Source: Aaosphaeria pasadenensis
Lineage: Eukaryota > Ascomycota > Dothideomycetes > Pleosporales
NCBI GenBank assembly: GCA_022813625.1
Contig: JAKLMB010000038.1
Location: 124,001-188,000 of the forward strand
Length of the DNA: 64,000 nt
Direction: 5' to 3'
Shown: piece after piece, positions 57,319 to 64,000 of the stretch
How positions within the stretch are numbered: the first letter of the stretch is position 1
How the letters are laid out: every line of letters starts with the position of its first letter
Notes under the pieces: model-generated
What the model saw: only the letters and a program-made list of their open reading frames with translations
What the model was told of the DNA's origin: nothing
Databases searched by the model: none
Program-made: the position numbers and the translations under genes

Positions 57319-59076
57319 ATGAGAAGCTTCACTGGATGCTGGACATGTCGACTCCGACGCAAGAAATGTGACGAGAGACAACCTATCTGCCACGGGTGTT
57401 CGTCGCTCCAGATTACTTGCCATTACGGGTCGGATAAACCGGAGTGGATGGACGGCGGAGCGAGGCAAGAACAGATGGTAGCAAGCATCAAAAGAGAAGT
57501 CAGAGACCAAGCATATCGACGCCGTGAAGGCCGAGCCGCAAACATCTCCATTCAAAACGATGGATTCATACTACAACCAAGCGTGAATCCCAACTTAGAT
57601 GCAGCCGCTGTGAGCGAGCATTCATCATCATCATCACCCACCAACAATGGCGAAACGGGCACTTCTTCGTCCCGTGAGACGCCTCAGATGATATCGCCGG
57701 ATCGCGCAACGGACCTCACGTATATCAGCAGCGACATAGGTGGGCAATTGCCGAACAATCAGCCCTGCAGCGTTCTCCTCTGGTTCTACATCGAGCACTT
57801 GCTGCCCTTCTTGTTCCCCTTCTACCGACCGTGTCCGCTTCGGGGCGGGAGATCATGGATTCTGGAGATGATGATTAGCAGTCCTGTAGTTCGGCAAGCT
57901 ACACTGTGCCAGAGTTCGTACTTCTACTCCCTTGCGAGAGAAACTTCCCAGTGTAGTGTTATATGGGACACCGTGCTCGAGCAGACCCGTAGTGCTTTCG
58001 ACATCCTGTCACAAGCGCTGCGAGTCATCGACGGAGAGGACATCAACGACCATCTCCGCGGCGCGGTCCGTATCATGGCGAGTATCATGCAAGTGCAGCG
58101 TTTCGAGATCATGGTTCTGAGTTTCGATAATTGTCAGGCGCACCTCGATGCTGCGCTGGCGTTGTTCAAACAGCTCCTTGAGAGTCCCGGGCCTGTTGTA
58201 TCCGCTCGAGTCAACTTCGAGGCTGTTATGGAGCGCCTGGGTCCTTCGTCGTGGATGCTGCCGATTTCATGCATACAAGTTCCCAGCGCGGAGCAGGCTG
58301 CCTTACGATTTTCCTCCGCACTGCTGATACTCGACGACATCATCGCGAGCACAGTACACCAGGAGAAACCCAGGCTCTCCGAGTACCACCGCAGTCTCCT
58401 AGATTCCCCCTGCACTTCGGAACCCCCCATCGACATGGAGTCCGTCGTCGGTTGCCAAAACTGGGCGCTCCTCTCCATCAGCGAAACCGCCTCCCTCTCG
58501 CACTGGAAACACCAAAGCAACCGCTCGGGAACCCTCGACGTCATCGACCTCGTCCACCGCGCAACCGCCATCCGCGACTCCCTCGAAGCCAACCTCCGGG
58601 CCCTCGAAAACGCACCGGCACCCCCGCCAGACGCATGCGACAACCTCTTCACCGTCTTCATCGCCGGAGAGCCCGCGCGACCTGTCCGCCAAACGCCCCT
58701 CGTGACGCGCGTGTGGGCCCACGCTGCGCTACTGTACCTTTCCATCGTGGTGTCGGGCTGGCAACCTGCGAATCCCACTGTTCGACATCACGTGGGTTGT
58801 ATCATCGACATCCTCGCGCATGAGCTGTCGCCGCAAGCGCTGGTAAGGACGATGGCGTGGCCGCTGTGCGTGGCGGGATGTCTTGCGGAGAGTGCTCAAG
58901 AGGGGAGGATTAGAGATCTGGTGGATGGGCTGCGGCCGCATAGCGTGTTTGGCTCGACGAGGAAGGCGCTGGAGGTTATGGAGGGCGTTTGGCGGAGTAG
59001 AGGCGCCATTGACGCCGGGAACTTTGATTTGTCGATGTGTTTTGGGGGTCAGGGGAATTTGGTGTTGCTTGTATAA
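57319..59076 (+). CDS. Zn2Cys6 transcription factor
   Basis: Intronless, 585 residues. The zinc cluster starts almost at the N-terminus: Cys7, 10, 17, 24, 27 and 34 (CX2CX6CX6CX2CX6C) with basic RLRRKK between. The following Gly-Ser-Asp-Lys-Pro-Glu-Trp-Met stretch and the long helical region from about residue 150 (PCSVLLWFYIEHLLPFLFPFYRP, ...LIDLVHRATAIRDSLEANLRALENAP, VTRVWAHAALLYLSIVVSGW) fit the Fungal_trans_2 class of regulators. A Ser/Asn-rich linker lies at 90-130. It is followed 126 bp later by the convergent SDR gene, whose promoter contains a perfect CCG-N2-CGG palindrome. It is the likely local regulator of the SDR/dioxygenase pair, which is inference. Confidence 0.9.
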   Translation: MRSFTGCWTCRLRRKKCDERQPICHGCSSLQITCHYGSDKPEWMDGGARQEQMVASIKREVRDQAYRRREGRAANISIQNDGFILQPSVNPNLDAAAVSEHSSSSSPTNNGETGTSSSRETPQMISPDRATDLTYISSDIGGQLPNNQPCSVLLWFYIEHLLPFLFPFYRPCPLRGGRSWILEMMISSPVVRQATLCQSSYFYSLARETSQCSVIWDTVLEQTRSAFDILSQALRVIDGEDINDHLRGAVRIMASIMQVQRFEIMVLSFDNCQAHLDAALALFKQLLESPGPVVSARVNFEAVMERLGPSSWMLPISCIQVPSAEQAALRFSSALLILDDIIASTVHQEKPRLSEYHRSLLDSPCTSEPPIDMESVVGCQNWALLSISETASLSHWKHQSNRSGTLDVIDLVHRATAIRDSLEANLRALENAPAPPPDACDNLFTVFIAGEPARPVRQTPLVTRVWAHAALLYLSIVVSGWQPANPTVRHHVGCIIDILAHELSPQALVRTMAWPLCVAGCLAESAQEGRIRDLVDGLRPHSVFGSTRKALEVMEGVWRSRGAIDAGNFDLSMCFGGQGNLVLLV

Positions 59077-59201
59077 CGTCCAGTGCAAAGCATGTGGGTG
59101 TATTTCATAGACTTGAGAAGTGATCTGTGTTTTGGTTTTCGATCGAAGGTGTTAAGGTAGTCTAAGTACACTTAACCCCTATTCTGTATGAGCAAGCCCA
59201 T

Positions 59202-59954
59202 CTACTTGAACGAAACATAACCCTTATCCTTCACAAACGTAGCCTCCCACGGCAAATCACCCTCATGGCTCGCCAACTGCGCATAAAACTCCGCATGAGC
59301 CGGCCCATCAATCGCAGTCCCCTTCACCTTCCCATCCTCAAAGCGCTCGTCAGTGTAATAGAACCTACAAATTCACACTCGTCAGCAACTAACTCCCCAC
59401 AAAATTTTGGAAAGTACTCACCTATACCCCTTCTCCCTATACAGCGCATCCGCTGTGCCAATCCAATACGCGGACGCCGACTTGCCCACCCCGAGCGTCG
59501 TAAACACGGGGTTAGGAATCACCGCGCTGTTGAGCGCGTTGCCAGTGAAGATGAACGACTTCTTGACGTCCGCGCCCAGCGTCGCCCACCCCTTCAGCGT
59601 CTCCTGCGCCGTCACGTACGGACTCACCGTGTTGACGTTCAGATCGGCCGCGAACTTGTCCGCGGGGATCGAGAGCACGGAGGCGGCGTCTGGGGGAGGG
59701 GTGAGGGTCGCCGCGTTGTACACGACGACGTTGGGGGCGGAGTGGAAGTGGGCTTGTACGGCGGAGAAGACGGCGGGGATGGTGGACGGCTGCGTGAAGT
59801 CGGCGGTTAGGGAGAGGTGGCCGGCGGAGTTGAGAGCGCCGGTGCCGCGCCGCGAGACGAGGGCGACTTTGAAGCCAAGGGTGCTGAACTTGGAGGCGAC
59901 GGAGAGGCCAATGTTGGGGCCTGCGCCGAGGATGAGGACGATGTTGGAGGCCAT
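59202..59954 (-). CDS. Short-chain dehydrogenase/reductase-like protein lacking catalytic Tyr
   Basis: Two minus-strand exons (59422-59954, 59202-59364) give 231 residues. The start ATG at 59954 gives MASNIVLILGAGPNIGLSVASKF, with a Gly-rich Rossmann loop (GAGPNIG, residues 10-16), VALVSRRG at the end of the second strand, VVYNAAT for the NNAG-like turn, and NVNTVSPYVTAQ. Where classical SDRs have Tyr-x3-Lys, this reads LGVGK: the Lys is kept but Tyr is Leu. Upstream in-frame Met codons (from 60071) would add a low-complexity head and are not favoured. The protein should bind NADP(H) but normal SDR catalysis is doubtful. It is convergent with the Zn2Cys6 gene and divergent from the dioxygenase. 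Confidence 0.88.
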
Positions 59955-60300
59955 TGTTGGGGGTGAGGTTGGGGATGTGAGGATGTAAGTTGAGGAGTTT
60001 GTGAATTCAAGATTGACTGAAGTGATATTGGAAGAAGATGAGATTGAGATGAGGTTTATGTTGAGATTCAAGACCTCATATTTATATATGTATTCATGGA
60101 TAGCAAGTCCATCACGTCTTACCCGGCGTCGTGGTTACATGTTCGGAAGCTTTGAAATCAAAACATAAATGGCATCATGGTTGCAGCTGTACATCTCGAG
60201 GACTGATTGATATCGCCTTCGCCCTTTTGACCCATAGGCTATATTCCTCGTAAGCAAGTCAAAGACAGATTTATGGTTCAGAGATCCAATCGACCCACAA

Positions 60301-60396
60301 ACCGCGCGCGATAAGCAGTCGATGTTCAAACAAGAACAGAGCTTATGCTGGTTTGAGGAAGAGGAGGACGGAATTATGCGGACCATCGCGCGCGGT
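60301..60396. repeat. 12-bp inverted repeat, ACCGCGCGCGAT / ATCGCGCGCGGT
   Basis: Perfect arms at 60301-60312 and 60385-60396, separated by 72 bp. The GCGCGC cores relate to the adjacent 20-bp palindrome (shared ACCGCGCG). The right arm also sits inside a GGACC...GGTCC pair. Confidence 0.7.
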
Positions 60397-60420
60397 CCAA
60401 ATGAGCGCTAGGCCGCATCT

Positions 60421-60440
60421 ATCGAACCGCGCGGTTCGAT
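60421..60440. promoter_or_regulatory. Perfect 20-bp palindrome, candidate Zn2Cys6 operator
   Basis: ATCGAACCGCGCGGTTCGAT is identical to its own reverse complement. The core CCGCGCGG is an everted CCG-N2-CGG pair, fitting Zn2Cys6 dimers. It is about 470 bp from the SDR start and 360 bp from the dioxygenase start. Binding by the neighbouring Zn2Cys6 protein is inferred. Confidence 0.6.
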
Positions 60441-60802
60441 CGCTAATGAGGACATTGGGTGGGTTGATGATCAATTGGACGACAGGAACCACTCGATTTC
60501 CATTCATGCAAGAAGCCCAATTGCACCATTATTCTGACTTCCTTGAGACACAAACCGACAAGGTCATTTGTCAGCTATAATTCGACAATACCTGACACTT
60601 GAAAGTAGACATTCCGTCATGCCTGCCCTGCCCTCGTTCATGCGCTCTTTTGGCCGTTCAAGGTAGCTTATCCATCTCCTACTCCACACGAACTATACAT
60701 ATCCCCGCTTTCGTCATCCCCTGCATACTTGAAACAATATCAAATAGCAATAGAGCTTGAAACATACAAACAAACATCCCCTCACCTTTACACTCAATAA
60801 CA

Positions 60803-61795
60803 ATGACCAGCTCAACCTCCCAAGAACCCACCACCCGAACCCCAGTCTACTTCCTCGGCATCGGAGGGCCCAGCTTCATCGAATCCACCACCCACCCCGC
60901 CTACACCAAGCTGTCCGAAATCGGCCAGGAAATCACCAAGAAAGTCAAACCGAAAGCCGTCCTGGTCCTGTCCGCTCACTGGCAAGAAGGCCCCGGAAAG
61001 CTTCAGATCAACGCTGCCGAAGATGCAGATATCATCTACGACTTCTATGGGTTTCCGGACCATTTTTACGAGTACGACTACCCAAACACGGGGAGCCGCG
61101 AACTCGCCGAGGAGGTCGTGCAGAAGCTTAAAGGTGCGGGAATCGAGGTTGAGAAGGTGAGGAGAGGGCTTGATCATGGTGTTTGGGCGGGCTTCATGGC
61201 TGGTAAGAACGAACTGCCGCGTGGTTGAGCAGCGCTGCTCCTCCCAGACCACGTGAACTAAATGAGTTGTAGCATTTGATCCGAAGAAGAATCCACTCAA
61301 GGTGCCCATCGTGCAATTGTCGCTTTTCGACAGCGAGGACGTGGATCAGCATTATCGGTTAGGCGAGGCTTTGAAAGGGTTCAGAGATGAAGGTATTCTG
61401 ATTGTTGGCGCTGGGTTGGCGGTGCATAACTTGCGCGATATAAGAGTTACGAGGGCGACTGGAAAGACGATGCCGTATGCCCATCTCCATTCAATTCTGC
61501 CATGGAAGCCCTACTGACCACTTCAAGATATACATCCACGTTCGATGAAGCGTTAAAGGATGCTGCAACCGCAGCACCAGAAGAGCGACGAACAAAGATG
61601 GCTGAGCTGATGAAGCGCGGTGATGCCAGACAGGCGCATCCGACGATAGAGCATCTGCTCCCTATATACGTCGCAGCTGGCGCTGCAGGCGATGATCTTG
61701 GGGAGCAGATTTGGACGCTTCACGAGGGAAGCATGAGTTGGGCGCAGTATAGGTTTGGGGGTGTTGGGAAGGCTGGAGTGAGTAAACTGGCATAG
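60803..61795 (+). CDS. LigB/DODA-type extradiol dioxygenase homologue
   Basis: Three exons (60803-61202, 61273-61474, 61528-61795) give 289 residues. Family marks: VLVLSAHWQ with metal-ligand His59, YDFYGFP, GLDHGVWAG with His125, VPIVQLSLF, AVHNLRDI and IEHLLPIYVAAGAAGD with His243. The first ligand, normally His in a (S/G)HG(S/G)P motif near the N-terminus, is Ile20 here (LGIGGP). The ends of the introns are set by FMA-AFDP and KTMP-YTSTFD. The family covers 4,5-DOPA dioxygenases and ring-opening enzymes of aromatic catabolism that use Fe(II) or Zn. With one ligand changed, activity is uncertain. Divergent from the SDR across a palindromic promoter, so probably co-regulated with it. Confidence 0.9.
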
Positions 61796-62351
61796 TGATG
61801 AAGATGAGCATGGTTGTACATGAGATAGATGGGTATAGTTGGATATGAGATGAGTATAGTTGTATATAAGATTATTGTAAGACATCTCAATATCTCTACT
61901 AATTGTAACAGAAGCAAGCCTTTCTCTATTTACGCTACTGATCTGTAGTCATCCTTTCCTTATTATTATCTGTGTCCCAGAGAGATCACCAGAGCAATGA
62001 GAATGAACCTTAACCCCCCGTACCAACCTGTCCGTAGGAGAATGTCATTCAGACTTAATGACGACGGTTTGAACTGTTCTACGAGGTATCTTTTAGTGTG
62101 CGATGCAAGGGCCCTATCCTCCTAATATGCAGGTAGCCTGCCTGTATTACTTGATAAAGGCTATCACAACAAACATAAAGGCGGGCAAAACCAGATAACA
62201 GCATCAAATTTTCAAGACAACAATACTACAACGTATACACATAACGTACGTAGGATATATGCAGTATTTATGTCGTTGCTGCGTACAGAGAGTTAAAAAA
62301 AGGTACTTTTCCTGCTAAAATAGGCCAAAATAGGCCAAAAAAAATGAATTT
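61796..62351. other. AT-rich intergenic region
   Basis: No coding sequence. Contains a tandem aaaataggcc repeat at about 62316-62336 and the Pol III terminator of the tRNA gene. Confidence 0.5.
62337..62344 (-). terminator. RNA polymerase III terminator
   Basis: Eight A on the plus strand, so T8 on the minus strand, beginning 8 nt after the 3' end of the tRNA. This is a typical Pol III stop. Confidence 0.75.
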
Positions 62352-62457
62352 TGCCGACAACAGGAATTGAACCTGTGATCTTCGCATTTGCCTGAAAATT
62401 GCTTTTTAACAGCAGTTTAGCTACAAGTGCGACGCGTTACCACTGCGCCATGCCGGC
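62352..62457 (-). tRNA. tRNA-Thr (UGU) with 34-nt intron
   Basis: On the minus strand the acceptor arms GCCGGCA and TGTCGGC pair (with one wobble), the D arm GCG...CGC surrounds AGTGGTAA, the anticodon stem is TCGCA/TGCGA and the T arm is ACAGG-TTCAATT-CCTGT. The loop reads CTTGTA then a 34-nt insert then A, so the intron lies after position 37 as usual and the anticodon is TGT (Thr, codon ACA). Mature length is 72 nt before CCA addition. T8 follows at 62344. Confidence 0.88.
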
Positions 62458-62863
62458 TTTGATTGATGGTGTTTTCGAACCTAGAAGAACTTATATAGCC
62501 CTTGTGATTGAGAAAATACATGTTGTTGCCCGTCATTTTGGCTCGAAGTGCATGTTCAACTAGGTCTGGGCTTTTAGCTCCTAGACTAAGCGATTAGCGG
62601 CAGAGGGGGTACTTACCAATAATAACAGGGATCATTAACCCGTTCTACTAAACTTTTAGCGAACTTACAAAAAAAGTTGTGAGGTTGAGCAAGGGAATAC
62701 GTATTCATCTCAATAATGGTTGGATGGTCAGCTAGTGGTGACCGCAATAGGACTAGCGTCTCCTTCTCCAAATCGGTATTAGCGCTACCACTGCTTTGAT
62801 CGTCGACACCATGCTTCCTCCAGACACCTCTTGTCCAACATTGCGCTCGAGCGCGTTGTGAAG

Positions 62864-63289
62864 ATGCCACCCTCCGACTACACATCAGCAGGAGGCGGAC
62901 TGAAGCTGAAAGGCGGCGCTGGCATCGACAAGAAAAAGAAGAAAAAGAAGCCAAAGCCGGCAGAGGGTTCCACCTCCCAGGACCTTACAACCACCGCGGA
63001 AACGAAGAAATCGTCGTCCGGAGAAGCTTCCAAAGATGCGCCCGCTGAGTCTAGACGAACGCAGTCACGATCCATCACACCAGAACGAGCTGAGAAGGAA
63101 ATTCGCGGTGCTGGCGGGAGGCGGAAGACGGAAGCTGAGAAACGATATGACGAGATGCGACGGAAGAGACTTGACGAGAGGTTGAAGCGAGAAGGGGTTA
63201 AAACACATAAAGAGAGGGTCGAAGAGTTGAACAAATATCTTAGTGGCCTGAGTGAGCACCACGACATGCCCAAGATTGGACCCGGCTAA
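62864..63289 (+). CDS. FAM32A homologue (DUF1754)
   Basis: Intronless, 141 residues. The N-terminal MPPSDYTSAGGGLKLKGG and a following Lys-rich run (IDKKKKKKKPK) match FAM32A; the C-terminal block KTEAEKRYDEMRRKRLDERLKREGVKTHKERVEELNKYL and the end HHDMPKIGPG are its hallmark. The middle is Ser/Thr/Lys-rich. Human FAM32A is a small nuclear protein of the late spliceosome that helps exon ligation; the fungal protein probably has a similar role. An in-frame upstream start is possible, but the ATG at 62864 gives the family start. Confidence 0.92.
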   Translation: MPPSDYTSAGGGLKLKGGAGIDKKKKKKKPKPAEGSTSQDLTTTAETKKSSSGEASKDAPAESRRTQSRSITPERAEKEIRGAGGRRKTEAEKRYDEMRRKRLDERLKREGVKTHKERVEELNKYLSGLSEHHDMPKIGPG

Positions 63290-64000
63290 GACACGACCTT
63301 GGGGGACCGTTGGAGTGCTCCCGTCGCATCATTCCGGGTGTATTGGAGTGTCATGATGGGCTTTGTTACTGGAATATACCCCTTTTTCCGCCGTTCATAC
63401 ACTCTTATTCACTTCGTTTGAGGACCAACTTACAATCTCAAGTCTCTTTCCGGTTGACGAGGACTTGCGCGTATACTGAGGACCACAAGGAACATCCGCC
63501 CATCATGTCATATTCACAGCCAACTTTCGCACTTTTAAAGCTCGATAACCCCCGACTTCCTGATAGCTTTGCGTCGGATTGTCTGCATCTCTAGCATACG
63601 CCAGCGACCATGGCTCCTGATATCTCTTTTATTTGCCGCAGCAGTGCTAGACCTAGGCACAGTGTTGTAGGGAAACCTTGGGTTTAAAGATTGCAATCAC
63701 AGCTGAACTAAAGATTAGCTATCAGGAAACTGTACAATAAGATCAAAGACATAAAGCTTAGGTAATCATATTTCATTCCACAGTTCACTCGAATCCTCTG
63801 AATAGAGGTTTTGGGTTGTTAAATGTAGTACACAGTCTATTCATCATAGAGCTTAACTCATGCAATGTAACCGTACACTTAGCCAGTTCAACGTGCTCTG
63901 CATGATACCATGCGGCCACCCACTTTCAGATTCTATACGGCCAATTGATGACCATATCTCTTCTCCCAAATTGTAATCTAGAATTATATTATTAGGACAG
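63290..64000. other. Intergenic, end of window
   Basis: 3' flank of the FAM32A homologue and unassigned sequence to the edge. No supported gene; a 94-codon frame at 63310-63594 has no family features. Confidence 0.5.

Larger units (their letters stand above)
59955..60802. promoter_or_regulatory. Divergent promoter, SDR / DODA-type gene
   Basis: Non-coding shared upstream region holding the 20-bp palindrome at 60421-60440 and a related inverted repeat at 60301-60312/60385-60396. No gene seen. Confidence 0.6.

Noticed and set aside
1..64000. Transposable elements, CRISPR arrays, rRNA genes, viral remnants
   Set aside because: No transposase, reverse transcriptase, integrase, terminal repeats, spaced repeat array or rRNA signature was recognised by eye; a repeat-library search would be needed to exclude decayed elements.

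Overview
The window comes from a filamentous ascomycete (Pezizomycotina). Genes are split by short introns of roughly 50-130 nt, with GT(A/T)(A/C/T)GT-like donors and CAG/TAG/AAG acceptors. Zn2Cys6 regulators, a Gel1-type GH72 enzyme, a DYRK/Pom1 kinase, an Egh16-like secreted protein and an NPP1-family protein are all present. The last two suggest a plant-associated lifestyle. The species cannot be named from sequence alone. I assembled 27 protein-coding genes and one intron-containing tRNA; exon joins were checked by reading frame.

Accessory region 1 (about 0.6-26.6 kb). After a secreted NPP1-like protein and an orphan hypothetical protein comes a dense group that reads as a catabolic gene cluster: a Dabb-domain protein, an ACS-family MFS carrier, an SP-family sugar-type MFS carrier, a DUF1772 membrane protein, a class II aldolase, an amidohydrolase of the lactonase/PDC-hydrolase type, an RraA-like aldolase, an Ldh_2-family dehydrogenase, a Zn2Cys6 activator, a dihydroxyacetone-kinase-type kinase and a D-Ala-D-Ala-ligase-like ATP-grasp protein. 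Uptake, lactone opening, oxidation, aldol cleavage and triose phosphorylation would together form a route for a sugar acid or lactone; the substrate is unknown. Three perfect copies of the palindrome CCGATCGG lie in the aldolase promoter and the lactonase/RraA divergent promoter, and are candidate operators. The class II aldolase has lost the usual phosphate-binding loop, which fits a non-phosphorylated substrate whose triose product is then used by the kinase.

Core region (about 27.8-54.4 kb). These are conserved cell-biology genes: plasma-membrane syntaxin (Sso1), Gel1-type glucanosyltransferase, a YGR210C-type YchF-like GTPase with a 10-nt microexon, a Pex23/Pex30-type peroxin, a Pom1-like DYRK kinase, indoleamine 2,3-dioxygenase, a CsbD-like stress protein with tandem CRE sites upstream, the tiny membrane proteolipid Pmp3, and a CNOT11-type CCR4-NOT subunit.

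Accessory region 2 (about 55.5-61.8 kb). An Egh16-like secreted protein carries an in-frame GNANAN minisatellite. Next come a second Zn2Cys6 regulator, an atypical SDR without the catalytic Tyr, and a LigB/DODA-type dioxygenase homologue without one metal-ligand His. The SDR and dioxygenase are divergent around a perfect 20-bp palindrome. The window ends with tRNA-Thr(UGU) and a FAM32A/DUF1754 gene. No transposon, CRISPR array or rRNA gene was recognised.
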